From contig CM059625.1 of assembly GCA_030435675.1 (NCBI GenBank), positions 12,648,001 through 12,712,000 of the forward strand: DNA of 64,000 nt, in the 5' to 3' direction. Source of the DNA: Steinernema hermaphroditum. Taxonomy: Eukaryota; Nematoda; Chromadorea; Rhabditida; Steinernematidae. Made by a program: the position numbers and the translations under genes. The notes below the pieces were generated by a model. That model ran no database searches and was not told the origin of the DNA. It worked only from the letters and a program-made list of their open reading frames with translations. Below are positions 45,314 through 57,900 of the stretch, piece after piece (the first letter of the stretch is position 1; every line of letters starts with the position of its first letter).

Positions 45314-47826
45314 ATGGACTCCGTGCAGGGAGTGCAGAGTCAGCGACTGGTTTCCTTCCTTCTGGACGGCGACGACGTCGTCAATTGCGAGGTCTGTTGC
45401 GAACCGTTCGACGCCCAGGAACGACCCCCAAAGCTTCTTCCCTGTGGGCACAACTTCTGCAAGAACTGTCTCTTCTCGCTGTGTTGCCATCAGCAGGTAC
45501 GTTCGCCCTTCGCTTGTTTTTGCTCGCTGCATCGCGCTGTCATTAGCGAAGTGCACTACGAGTTCAGGACATGCCGGGGACTATTGTCTTCTGCTGCGCA
45601 TGATTGATGGCGTCTGGCGTGTTGTGTCCATCTTCCAAAGTAATCACAATTGATGAAGTGGTAGGAGACCTTGCTGATCGTCTGATCTGATCACAATTAA
45701 GTATTAAGTGAAGGTCAGATTAAATGTACTTAGGCAAAAATAGCAAAGTTCGAACTAAGTTGTTCTACCCCCGTGACGGATCCTTTTCCTTTCAGTACTA
45801 TCTGCTGGAGTCAGTGGCTTGTCCGACATGTCGGGAAGAGTTTTCGACCACCGTCGCCATGGACGCCCCCGTCAATTACGATCTGTGCAGTATGTTATTA
45901 AGAAAAGAGACCAATCAGAGCCTTTATTTGTAGAAATGTTAGAAAGTGTTCAAAAATGCAAAGAAGTTACTGTAATCCACAAAATCGGTGATAAGTCAAC
46001 GGCAGAAGAAGATAAGAAAAACGCCAGCACAACCTCTTTCAACCTGTCCCGTGCGACTACTAAGATCAGCATCAGACCGGCGTCCAAGAGGTTCAAGAAA
46101 GGCAAATCATCGAGTACCGTAACCCGGCCGATGTTTGCTACTAGCGGAACAGCGATCTTATGCACAGATTGCGGTCGCCGATTATCCGACCGCCATTGCG
46201 CGAAATGGGCTCGTTTCTGCGAGCGCTGCAACGGAAAAAGTCAACGCCTAGTAGGGTTACGGTAGATTGACTTGAACTAAACATCCATTTCAGTCTCTCA
46301 CGTGTTTGGAGTGTTGCGTGGAGCGACACAACGGCCACAAACTGATCTCGATGCCCGATCTCGAGTTGAACCATCAGAAGCTCATCAATGACCTCTATGA
46401 ACTCTTGAGAGCGCGCCAAGACATGGACATCAAGGGCAGCGCCATGGACAGCACATTTATGAGGGTGACCAAAGAGGTAATCCGCATCGTTTTGCGATCT
46501 GTTGCACAACACTGATCGTTCAGACGTTAACAGAAAAGTTCATCGATGGGTTACCACAACGGATCAAGAAGCTGGAGCGAAGTAGACTTCCACTTCCTCC
46601 GGCGGTGATCGTAAAGGTGAGGCGTAAGGAGCTTCGGAATCACCTGAAACTGCAGAAGATCAATGGAATGTTTGAGGTACAGTTGTTGCCAGCTGTAGTG
46701 GGAATTAGTGTCAAGTGATTTAGAAAAAGGAAAAGGAAGAGACCGATGGCAGTCGTTCCAAAAGAAAGAATATCGAACGTGAGTTGTATGCGGTCTATAT
46801 CAATTTCTAAGTGTTGGTTTCAGAGCTGAACAGTTCCCAGAAACAGCCAGACCACTCGGTTGCTCTAATGAGCATCGAGCTTGCCATTCTCGCTGTCAAC
46901 CAATTCAGTAGTCAGTTGTGTGACGCGTTAGCGGCTTCGTTCCAAGTGATTTTATCTACAAAATCGACTGATCTCGACAAAGTGAATGCATACTTGAATT
47001 GTGCGAAGCGGCTGGGAGCGCTGATCACTGAGTAAGATCGCTTCCTTTTGTTCCAATCTGATTGTGACCCTTCTTAGCACGTTGGTATCGCAAACTTTAC
47101 ACCTTTTGGAGGACGCGCTTCTCAACTGCTTCCTCAACGTGCACCTCATCACCAAGGACCTCACACTGATTGAGGAGGAGCGTCGCGCTGTGTGGAAGAC
47201 TGTCCAGGCGACGTTCACGGAACTCCTCAGAGTGGCGCGAACGGTAAGGAATTGTGAGGACAACGCCCCATGAGTTGATCACCACAAATAGTAAATTTGC
47301 CGCAATTTCTGAAAAGTGGGGTGTCGCCGACTCTGCAAATTCTAAACACTTCTGCATCATGCAAATGGTGAATGAAGCGTTGCGGATCTTGAAAAAGTGC
47401 CCCAATTTCTATAAAACTGATTCATCACCTGATCACCGATCGTTTCTCTTTCTAAACCAATCTCTGATGCTAAAAAGTGCGATTCCAGATCTGGACACCA
47501 AAGGACGCGAGTCGAGTGGAGCTCGTGGAGGACATCGCCTATCTGTGTCACATGTACGCCGATGTTTGCGACCATGCGACGATCATGATTTGCATCATCG
47601 AAGCGGCGCGCGCGCGCTCAGAAGAGAAGTCGCCGATGGAACCGCAGTTGAAGGTCTGCAGACACGTTTTGCAGGACGTTTTTGTAACGAGAATGTTGCA
47701 TTCCAGATGATCGATGAGCACCTTATTGAGTGCAGGAAGAGTCAGCGCCAGAAGAACGCCAAGGGCAGACGACCGCGACTTCTCAAGGGGCTTCGGACGT
47801 GGTTCAAAACAGTTCTTTCGAAGTGA
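45314..47826 (+). CDS. RING/B-box (TRIM-like) E3 ubiquitin ligase
   Basis: Likely an E3 ligase: a RING finger binds E2 enzymes. Exons: 45314-45496, 45796-45889, 45934-46250, 46294-46476, 46524-46676, 46724-46778, 46824-47031, 47078-47243, 47489-47653, 47707-47826; 547 residues. The RING spans about 25-77: CEVC, then LPCGHNFCKNC, then CPTCREEF, split between exons 1 and 2, followed by the typical linker APVNYDLC. A basic Ser/Lys-rich region precedes a B-box-like zinc motif at about 160-215 (CTDCGRRLSDRHC, FCERCNG, CLECCVERHNGHKL). The rest is helical and Lys/Glu-rich with possible coiled coil; the C-terminus is basic (KNAKGRRPRLLKGLR). No SPRY or NHL domain is present. An upstream in-frame ATG at 45275 is an alternative start. 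The last two exon joins are less certain (donor GTCTGC at 47654). Confidence 0.82.
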
Positions 47827-50808
47827 GGAACGAGGAGGCCAGAGCTGTTTTCGCTATAGTTAGAACGTAGCAAATGTTTATTCTTTGAGTGAGGATTAAA
47901 TGCTTTCCGCGAAGATTCTTTGCTTTATCCTTTCACAGTCAACAGATACTCAGAAAGCGTCTCGGATTCAGGTAATGACGGCCTTAGTGGGCGGAGGAGA
48001 TTCAAAGGAATCTCCCATGGAAAAGTCATTCGGAAAATCAGACGCTCATTCGCTTTTTACCTTGAAAGTGAGCGCGTTTGTCTGCCTTTTTATCGTGTTC
48101 TCGTTGAAAATGCGTTTTTGTTGTAAAGTCTGGGGTGCAGACATCTTCAGCGACACAAAACTTTTTCCCTCGCCTACAAAAATGAATTTCTCGCTTGTAG
48201 TCAGACGAAATTTCACCGCAAGCAAACGTCCTTCATAATTATAGTAGCAGAATAGAAATATGTAAACAACTTTTGATAAAAAACATGTGTCCCGGCCGTC
48301 GCTTTTCTTTCACAAGTGATAAGTTTTTATAGACTACACTCCCCAACGAGTATACAAAGGGTCGTTTGAACAAAAAAGTTAATGGCGCCCATATCAGTTC
48401 CTGATTCGATGCGATTACGGTATGGCATTTTTCTTTTTTTTCCTTCCACGTGATCGCCGTTTGTTCTTTGATGTCAACGATTAATTATGTTCTGTTCCTT
48501 ATGCGCAATCATACAGGCAAAGCATTCTTCGAACGATGGCGTTTTGTGCTCAAGTTCAATTGGCACGAAACTTAAGCATGTTGACTGTTATGGAGTGCAA
48601 GTTCGACCACGTTGCAAGGCCGCAATGGAGCCACGTGAACGTACGAGGTAGCGATAAGATAGTTAGGGTCACAGTTGCCGAGAAGCATCGGTACTCGCAT
48701 TCGCGTCTGCACGGAGCAGTAAACTGTGCGTTGTACCTATCAATGTTGCCACTTTTTGTGTTTTTTTCCGCGCTCGAGATGACAAGAGTTACGGTAGAAC
48801 GTCCCTTTTTCTATTGCAAATGGTCAAGTGAGTTAAAAATAGTTGAGGAAATGAATCAATGATGTCAATTTACCTTTGAAATTTAAATTAGCACTGAAAA
48901 GACACAAAATTTCGGCCGTTTCCACAATTTCGGCGTTTGACTCGCCTACAAAATGTCTAGGTTGCTTACGCAATCACTTCGCGATTTGGATCAACAAGTG
49001 ACTTGGCTTCTCTTTGTAGCCGTGACGTTATCGTCACTTCAAAGCTCGTTCCATTCCATACAGTAGGTTCGACGAGTTGTGCCAAATTTGGATAGTTTCA
49101 AGTCAAAAACGGAATTACTTTCTGCTTATGACGAATAAAGATCTCTGTGTTGCCGCTAACAAGTTCCCTTCATTCATCGTCCGTCAGCTCTATCAGTGAA
49201 GACTTTGTGCTCGCGACCATTTGGCACAAAAATTTGGAAATCGCGCCGCACCTCTATTAGTGAAGCGCACTTTGAAAAGGTTAATTTGAATGCGGCTACC
49301 GTGAATTACGAGGAAATCAAAGACTAGACGGCGGCTAAGTGCATTTTGCTGGGTAATGGCATATGATTGTCAGCTTTTACTTAGGCCGTAGGACTGCATT
49401 GCACACCGTTCCCTTCGGTTGCTTTGGTCTGTACAGCCGAATGTTAAGGCTAATTAGTAGCCTCTCGGACGTGGCAGACCGACAAATATCGTTACTATAC
49501 GCGGAATTTGTGTTCTGTTCTCCGAAACGACTGCTAATGAGGATTTGCGCTTTATGCGATCGGGAATACAAACCTACAATTTTGAGCATTCTTAGACAAT
49601 AACAAATATTGGCTGCCCAGTCGCCTTTTCGGTAGGTGGGCAGCTGATTCCTTCGGCAAATGCCGCAGAAATTCAATGTATTCTAAAGAACTATTTTGCG
49701 TATCGTTTAAAATAGCCCCCCTTTTTATAAAAATGATTATCGTGTCTCTCAAAAATCCTTTTTTTGGTCTTCTATAAAAAGCACTGAGATATGCATGTGA
49801 TAATTGAAACCAAAGAAAACGGACCAACGAAATCTAGAGACTGAGCAATGTGTACTGTGATAACCCGCACCCCCTACCGTAGTCCAATTTCTCATTTCCG
49901 ATTGTAGCCGAAGCTCTAATTCTCCTATCACGGAAGGCTCTAATGCGTCTTCTTATGGGTATATTGTATGAGAAATAATGTTTTTTTTGGTCAGTTCGTC
50001 CATCTAACAGCTTTCGGAAGATGATGAAGAGGATCGTCAATTCATTTTAGCTTGGAAAATCTGCTAACGACAATCTGTGTAAGCGCCTTGTCTCGTCTGC
50101 AGGCTTATTCTGTTTACATCGCTTCACGGCTCGCAAAATATTTTCAGTCAAAACTAAATTAATTTCCGAGTATCGGCCTCGTTCATGCCAATTGACCTTC
50201 CCATAATAACTTCTCTCATAACTGACAGCTACCGTATCTTTTTCGTAGACGATCGTTTTTTTTACTTCGATTTAAAAAGGACGAACGGTCATGATCATTT
50301 CTACAGAGGGTATTTGCATCTGATGGGGACCCCAGACGAGGAAATAGATTCTTGATCACTGTGACGCATCGTGATCCATATCTCGAAAATCATCCCATTT
50401 CGCAACATTTCGCTCCTTGCCGCTCAGTTTTTTTAGTGCTTTCTTGCACGCTGTAACATTTATCGTTCGAGAATCTGTTTTTCGCCTTTGCAAAAACCTG
50501 TTCTCACGTTCCGGCAGACCGATCAATCCTGCCAACTACCGTAATCCAATTTGTGCCTTGACGAGTCGCGCGCGCGTGCGCACTTTTTTTTCTTTTTAAT
50601 TTTGCTGAAATTGAGCGAAAGAAAAAGTTCGCCTTCACCTTAGTGCCTCCTCCATCAGGCGTACACTCAGCGAGCGATGAAGTCCCTCCCTCTCAGCGTC
50701 CCATAAAGGGTCACTTCCGACGGCGGCTTCGTTCACTTTCTGTTTGCTTCATTTGAGTCCGTTTAACTTTTTGAAAATAAGCAGTTTATATCACTTATGT
50801 GTTTCCAG
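47827..50808. other. Intergenic region downstream of the RING gene
   Basis: An ATTAAA at 47895 may be the RING gene poly-A signal. Beyond it I see only short frames on both strands (for example 48536-48862 plus, 49377-49676 minus) with no family match. A small hairpin, GCTGCCCA ... TGGGCAGC, lies near 49612-49645. Several TACGGTA or TACCGTA words occur at about 48417, 48791, 49877, 50229 and 50536. No RNA gene was recognised. Confidence 0.45.
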
Positions 50809-50892
50809 GAACCATTTGTGCCAACAACTTACAAAAGCAGTGAAGCTGCGATCTGCGACTTCGGCAACATTTCCAAATTCAATTCACAGCTT
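50809..50892 (+). CDS. Possible isolated exon, unrecognised
   Basis: An 84-nt frame between a strong acceptor (GTGTTTCCAG) and a strong donor (GTAAGT) reads EPFVPTTYKSSEAAICDFGN and then ISKFNSQL without a stop. A second candidate exon follows near 51106-51170 (acceptor TTTTCCAG, peptide with YSLERCTRVWNRCRECLKDG), which faintly resembles the second zinc finger of a nuclear receptor. I cannot complete a gene around them. They may be chance, an exon of a gene not otherwise seen, or a receptor relic. Confidence 0.22.
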
Positions 50893-51179
50893 GTAAGTCG
50901 CTTTTTGAACGAAATAAGGGTTTCGGGATCGTAGCACGACTGCGGATTCTCGAGACACATAGGTGTCTACGTAGCAGCGACGACAATTCCGAGCTCTTAA
51001 TTGAATTAATTTGTGTGTTGCACCTCCCGGATTGTGCCAATTGCCTTCGAGCACACTTGCCCCGCGAATCACTGCGTCTGCGCGCTGTAGTTTGGCGTTT
51101 TCCAGCGATTTACGATGTTTCGAAAGAACTACTCTCTCGAAAGATGCACCCGTGTTTGGAATAGGTGCAGAGAGTGTTT

Positions 51180-51849
51180 GAAAGATGGCAGGTTACGATA
51201 GCATAGAGACGTTCTTTACGAAGCCGAAACTGGATGTGGGGGCGCCGTTTTCGGGTTTCTAATTCGATCGACCGATACTAGAACCGATGGAAGCGGCGAG
51301 GTCAGAGGGAATCCGCGGGCTCGTCGCACCTGATCGAGAAGAACAAAGCGCCACTCGGAGTTTCATAAAAAAAAAGTGGAAAATTGGTGCAGAGAGACCT
51401 GTTCCAGTGTTTTCCCGCTCTGTCTTTTTTTGTTTTCTTTTCCTTAAGCAGCGTCTCCACTAGAGATGAATAGAAAAGTTGCGAAGATGTGATAAGATGA
51501 TACAATTTTTAAGTGTTTACTCACATACCTGATACGGTAACACCGTGTACACAGCTTCGTTTATGGTGGAAAGTCGTCAAACTTTCACTTAATATAAAGA
51601 TAAATCACTTATGAGTCATAAAAGTTAATTGAGTGTTTCGCTAATGACTGTTCCACTTCGATAAAAACTGCACGTGACTAAGCTCTGCTGCTCTTTGCTG
51701 TTCATTGAGCTCTTTGGAGAGAAGGTTGACGACAAAGGCAAAGGCTTCAAAACCATGTAGTTTTTTTAATTATTATGCAAATATGTAACAAAATGTAATA
51801 CTGTTGAAATCAAACAATACTAACAATTTGAGCGACAGACAGTGGTCGC
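51180..51849. other. Intergenic region between possible exon and saposin gene
   Basis: About 670 bp, AT-rich towards the right. There is no supported gene or RNA. The 3' untranslated region of the minus-strand saposin-like gene lies at the right end, but no canonical AATAAA was found within the first 100 nt after its stop. Confidence 0.4.
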
Positions 51850-53706
51850 TTAACAACGGTTCATCTGAGCGCACCATAGAGCCTCGACCACTTGTTCGTC
51901 AACGAAAATCGCCAACTCGTTGATCTTTCGATCGGTCAATTGGTAGCACTGCTCGATGAGAGGTGGCTCACGGAGTTTCGAGCAACCGGCAGAGGCGAAA
52001 GCGGCGATTTCGGACTGAAACGGACATTAGGTGCGTTCTGCGGATCTGTGGATGGATACCTTTGCAGCGAGGGCGTAGTTCTTCGCATTGCTCAGCATGC
52101 GTTCGCAGAAAAGGCAAGTGAGTCGTTTAGTCTGAAGAGAGAACGGTCACAATGATGGCGATTCCCATATTCGGCCTGGGTTCCCAACTTATCTGCCCAG
52201 ACCCGCACCCCTAATCTCCATCGCGGTCTGTCTAGTGGGCGCGTCTTATCGTTAGGACAAAACTTTGAAGGTCGTGCGGAAGAGCGGCGTGCGATGTATG
52301 GGGGGGGGGCACAGTTTCTAATTTACCGTTGTGTTGTTGCCGTTTTTCGAGAGCAGCTCCTCGAATTCGGGTTTTTTCTCGCCGTGTGGCGGGGGTTGTG
52401 TCGACCGAGACGTGCTTCGCGGGGTCGTTGTCAAGATGTTATAGGGCTTGGTAGACATTTTTTTGGTACTGTCCATTCGGCCATTGTCCGTTGGGGCGGT
52501 TGTCGAAGGGGTGGACGGAGGCTTCGGCGTCGTTTGACTGTTTTCGATGGCAAAAGGATTCGCGGAATCGCAGAGACTGAGCATCTCGCAGAGGTTCCCA
52601 TGCGACATATCGTGGGTGAGTGCGGAGTACAGCTGCGGAAGACTTTCGCCCACAAACGCGAAGCAGTGGTTCTGCAATAGTTTGTACCTTAGATGTAGCA
52701 AGTATACTTATAAGGGAAAGGTTCTTGGTTCTCAACTGCACGCTAACTCATTTGCAAAATCAAAAATTTTATTATTTGGTTTCATTCTTCATCGGACAAT
52801 GCCAACGCTTGCTGCACTGTGTTTAGTCGCCGAACCACTGGGCTACCGTATTGATGTTGACCGCAATTTTCCCCCATTATTTCCACTTCCTAGTCTTTCT
52901 TATGGTATTCGTTCGAGTTCAACACCATAAGCAAATTGGCGTCACAAACTCTAATGAGGAAAGTTGAACGATTAAACTCCTTTCGTTTCCATAACAATAG
53001 GCGAAAACAAACCAAAGCGCATAGAGCGGATTCTTTCGAAGCATCAGACATCAGCCGCTTCTTTCGAGACGTGACACCTAGATTTTCCTCTTTTTTCGTC
53101 ACAAGCTACGGAGCAATTACGCCGTTTTTCTCTGATTACATTCTGTGTTGTAGTGACAATCAAACGAACCTACCCTTACGACAATCGGCAAAGATTTACA
53201 CCGGTCATTAAGTATGATTTTTAGTTGAGGCTGGCTGAGACCAGCGCGTTGCTTGGTGACTGATAGCATCTGGGTACACAGAAAACATCCGAGGTTCGAC
53301 GTCGACGACGGCTCGGATGTCTGCTGCGAATTGTCGGCCTTTCTGAAAGAAAAACACGTGCGCGCCACGTTCTCCCCATGTGACCAACCCGTCGAGGAAG
53401 TTGCGCGAATAGCTACCGTATCCGTAGTTCTTGTCGAAGTGGAGGGAGGGGCGGACTTGTCCTGCGGCTGAAATGGGGAACAATGAGAGTGCTGATTGGA
53501 TTACGGTAGCTAAGAGTAGATGGTCAAATGTACTACTATACATCTGGTTTCATTTTGACTTTCACTAAGCTTCAATTAGTTGATAGCTTCCGTCTCTAGT
53601 TCTTTAGAGATAAGCCTCCGAGGATCTAGGTGATGTAAGCCATTTCAAAATTGAATAAAGTCTTACAGAGGATAATGATGAATAGAATTAGTCGGGCGAA
53701 GCGCAT
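51850..53706 (-). CDS. Secreted protein with two saposin B domains
   Basis: Saposin-like proteins bind or permeabilise lipid membranes, acting in lysosomes (prosaposin) or as nematode antimicrobial or digestive factors. Exons in transcript order: 53706-53667, 53467-53389 (least certain), 53342-53180, 52671-52327, 52131-52060, 52014-51850; 287 residues. A signal peptide is clear (MRFARLILFIIIL). Domain 1 (about 59-128) has the six-Cys pattern: CFLC, DRCKSLP, NHC, and NLCEMLSLC. A Pro/Thr/Ser-rich linker of about 85 residues follows (TTPKPPSTPSTTAP). Domain 2 (about 215-287) has CLFCERML, GCSKL, QCYQL, and LWCAQMNRC at the C-terminus. Each domain is split by an intron in the middle, as is common in this family. 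The layout resembles prosaposin-like C. elegans spp-10, but orthology is not shown. Confidence 0.87.
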
Positions 53707-54951
53707 CTTGAACGACGCCGGTGTCCTATTCAACTGTCATTATCTACCGGTGGCCCCACGCGGGAAGGGGCGGACGCGTTGTGCAAACAGCTTTTGTCAC
53801 TTCTGACCATCGGTCAGCGCCGACTCTTCACAGTTTCACGTGTGTACCAAAAAAAGAACAGAATGTGGTAGCCGGATGCTAATTTCGGACCATTTTTCGA
53901 TGATCGCTTGTTATGAGTGCGTGAGGGAACGAAGGAGATTATGAGCCGGCGGATTATGTATCTACTTTGCCGGTCGACACTGTCGGCGTCGCCCAGTCGT
54001 CGCCTTCTTCGGCTCGTTCGGCACGCAGACCATATATCTCCGAGTTGTATCAGCCACCCACTCGCAATTCGATTCATTCATTATATTCGAGTCGATCAAT
54101 ACCGGCGCGACCATGATTTGAGGGTCCGCCTCCTTTCGGTTGTCGACTAGGAAACCCCCCTTCGAACTACTCTTCACGGGAGCAGCTTGTTGCATTTCGA
54201 GCCGGTTTCCACGCAAATTACACCGATTTGCCTGGTTTGATCTTGCTCCGCTTTCGGATCGTTTCGTCCGCGCCTCCGTCTCCGTCGTTCCCCTACTCTT
54301 TGTAATATTTGTTTTGGTCAGTGGCTACCTTCGTCACCACAATTAAGAGCCCAGCGATTTTCGCACTTTGTTAAGAGAAAGGACCACTCGAGATCGATAG
54401 CCGTAGCCTCAAAACAGACACTTGGCGAGGCGGAACTATGAAGTACGAGTAGTTAATGATAAACGTTATTAAAGTAAGAGTTCATTAGAGGGAGACAGCG
54501 GCAGCAAAGTGGGAGAAGCCGCGTGATCGCTCTCCACGAGGGCACAAATTGGAGCACAACTCCCCCTCAGGGCACCATTTCCCTCGAATGCCGCACCCGA
54601 TTGTGGAGTACATCATGCAAAGGTCAAGATCCAACGACCAAAAGCCGCGGAAGGCGCGTTTTTTGCAGCTGTTTGTGCTGATTATCTCGGGGATGTCCGC
54701 AAAAAGTAGACAACAGGCTGAGCGGAGCCTTTCACGTGCGTTCTGGTAGGTCGTCGTCAGTTTCTACGGCTTCCAAAGGGAAGGGGCGTGACAAGCGGCT
54801 GCTTTGAACGCGCGAAAACACCTGTGCGTCACTTCAAAACGCCATTTTCATTAGATGCACTCCCCTTCAGTGAATCACACCGGAATTCCCCCTCGGGCCG
54901 CGCACATCTCCCAGGTGGAAGACGTCCTTCCTAATCCGTCAGTGGCGTCCG
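53707..54951. other. Divergent intergenic region between saposin gene and nuclear receptor
   Basis: The saposin gene (minus) and the nuclear receptor gene (plus) diverge from this 1.2-kb region, so both promoters should lie here. One small frame is listed separately. A plus-strand frame from 54856 (MHSPSVNHTGIPPRAAHISQ) lies in another phase and could be a 5' exon of the receptor if spliced, but no donor with the right phase was found. Confidence 0.4.
53962..54195 (-). CDS. Possible small hypothetical protein
   Basis: A 77-codon frame starting MQQAAPVKSSSKGGFLVDNR and ending GRRRQCRPAK, with even amino-acid usage. It lies in the promoter region between two divergent genes. No splice partner, family resemblance or supporting context was found. 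It may be a chance frame. Confidence 0.2.
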   Translation of the reverse strand: MQQAAPVKSSSKGGFLVDNRKEADPQIMVAPVLIDSNIMNESNCEWVADTTRRYMVCVPNEPKKATTGRRRQCRPAK

Positions 54952-57900
54952 ATGAAGTCATCGAGTTTCAGGGTGACCGACTACGGCACAATGGATCGTT
55001 CATGTCTTGTGTGCGGTGAGCGTGGCGGCTCTAAACACTATGGTAGCTACTGCTGCAGGTAGTTCCCGGTGTGTCAATGCAAATAGCATCTTTTTTGTAG
55101 TGGATGCAAAGGGTTCTTCCGAAGGACGATTCGCTTTAAGAAGATCTACAAATGCATGGCCGACAACAACTGCATCATTGAAAAGGGTGAGTGCCAGAGG
55201 ATTGGTCAATGAAGGTTCGGTCTCCTCATACAGAGTACCGCAACTGTTGCCGTGCGTGTCGTTTCCAGAAGTGCATCGCCGTCGGTCTAAATCCCCTTCG
55301 TAAGTCTCTTTGCCCTTTTCGTAGAGGAAGCTCTGTCACCCAGTTGTCCACAGCGATCGTGGAGTTACGGTAGACGACGAAATCCCGACTGTGGTCCCCG
55401 ACCTTACCACCTCCGGAGGGGCTCAGGATCCCATGGATGAGGAGATCATCTGCCTTGACGAACTCGCCTCTCTAACTCCCATTCTGCCGATCTCTGGAGC
55501 TTTCTCGGTAGGTTGAATCCTTTCCATACTCACCTCTCTTTAACTCCAATCCTCTAGGGTGCAAACAACCACCTCGCCCTTGCCACCACCAACATCGTTC
55601 CCACTCCCATCTCTGATGATACAAAGAGCATCTGCCGCTACTTTGTCATGGTCGAAAGGTTGGTCTCCTGGGGAACTTCTTTATGCCCAACACATCTCAG
55701 AATCACCTTTCCTCAAGCAAATATGTCCAATATTTCAGCTGCGAATTTGTTTAGTCGAATCGAAAATTAATTTCTGCAAGAAAATCTCATTTACTTGTTG
55801 ACTATAAAGAGCATTTTCAATCAAATTTAAAAACAACCTTTGACGCCATGTGCGGCAATTTTTGAACGCGGAACTAAGAAGTATTGCGATGGCCTCTCGA
55901 AAATCACGTAACCCTTGGCGTCCAATCGAAATGGCGATCGCACATCGACCTTTTTATTTTGAAGTTTTCCGGTGGGATTGTAGCCTGCATTGGCAGCGCT
56001 CAACCGATTTGTCTGAGAACTAAATTTAGACCGAGATAGACGGGGATGCGGCAAGGTAAGGACCAGACGCATGATCTAAGGATCAGGCGGTACTAAACGC
56101 TGCGTACAGCACATGCTTTCGTAGCCGTCACCGTACCACCAGTGTATGCATATGTCCCCGTTTGCAGACTATGCGACGACTTCGTCGACATGAGCGTAAA
56201 CACGGCTAACCCACCATCCGATCGCTACTGCATCAACGTGCCCGTCGAGATCGCTTTCGAGCAGCCGCGGGCGATAACGCATCGCTACAAGGTAGGCGAC
56301 GGTTTATCCGCTTTCACCAAGCATTTCTTGGAAATAGTTAGAAGAATAGGGAAAAGGTTTTTGGTCTTATAAGTTCAGGGTCTGTGACGATACATCCATA
56401 CGCGAACACCTACCGCTTCCCGGAAATTTTATTGCGTGCGCAAGAGAAAGCCACACGAATTGAAAAGATCTCATTAGCCTCAGGGGAATGTTATGGTCAC
56501 GAGAACTGCACCTGGAAAATGAGTCGTTGCGTAATTACCTTGACTAGGGCACATAGCGAATTATTTCCTGTTTAGAACTTCAAAGTCCCACATAGATGAA
56601 CGAAAAATCCCGACAGATTGGGTATTATACCATGTAATTAACTTTCCTTGTATTTGCTCCCTTGGAGACCGAACCTTTAAAAGTTACTTCCGCCATCACA
56701 CGGAAGGTAGGCTATTATGAGCAGATCTGCGGCAAAAACAATGGCTAATTCTTCCTCTTGTCTGGGAATCTCTATAAAACACTAAAAATCAACGACTGCA
56801 AAGCCCTTCCTGACATATTCTTGAAGGGCTTCTCGCGACTAGTACACTTTAGTCTTTTATAGTTTATTGCAAAGTACGGAGAAATGTGCTCTTTTTTTCC
56901 TAACGAAGGCATTCAGAAGACCTTATAGCTACAGTTCGGTTTGGACTGATAAGAATAAAGATGTGGCAAAGAGATAGGGCGTGATAAGGACGTTCGCTGC
57001 CACGTTGGAGCATTCAGCCCGGAAATTGCCCTTAGCCCGTTTATAGGGACTTAAAAAAACAAGAAACATCTGTCAAAGCGCCAGAAACGGATGCGAAAAA
57101 GTGCTTGCAGAAATTATCAGCACGTTCCTTTGGGCACAAATTGCACTAATAAAGCTGACGACCCGGATGCGCACTGGTGACGTCAGAGGAACATGAATCG
57201 TATGAGATATAGAATGCTTTCCACACAATAAACGTGAGTTCGTAACAAAATCAAAAATAATGCTGCCTGGCAACAACTAATGGAGTTATACGGGTGCGGG
57301 TGCACATTATTATATTAGAACAAACTTTCAATGAACATTTTGAGATCTAAGCGGCCTCGTAATTGACTAGAGAGTATCACGAAGAAGTCTGCAGGCAGAC
57401 AAACAAAATTTCTTTTATTTTCAGAATTGAGTTGTGGCAAATAGGTTAGCCACTATGCTCTCGTTTCGGAATGAGAGGTATGTGCTGTCTAAGTTGTTTA
57501 GCAGAGCTAAAAGTAATAAGTAAAAAGAAGTCGCTAGCATAGCAAGCTCAATTTCAAAAACTTTCATTAGGGACTATTCGAATGTTGTGGGACAGCAAGT
57601 ATTTTAAGTTCCTCTCAATGTATTTATTTTCCTCGATTGCAGATCGACTGGACTCCTAGAACCTTCCTCGGTGCTCAGGGACTCAAGCAGGTGTGGTGCC
57701 GCATTGTGGGTCACTTCGCCGACTGGGCCAGCCACATCCCCGAGCTCGCTTTGCTCGACGACAGCGACAAGGTACGGCGAGAAGTCCTCCAACAGCGACT
57801 TCATTGTTCAGATGCGCATGCTGATCGGTCGCTCGATTCCTTGTATCTGGTTTCTTATCGGTCATCGTTCGTTTGTCAACAACACAAACGGATTGTCACT

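Noticed and set aside
48536..48862. 108-codon plus frame.
   Set aside because: No similarity, no splice signals, and unlike the short-exon structure of the neighbouring genes.
53208..53543. 111-codon minus frame over saposin exons 2 and 3.
   Set aside because: It reads through a 46-nt intron-like segment ending TTTCTTTCAG in the wrong phase for the Cys pattern. Only its first part (SAGQVRPSLHFDKNY) is kept as exon 2.
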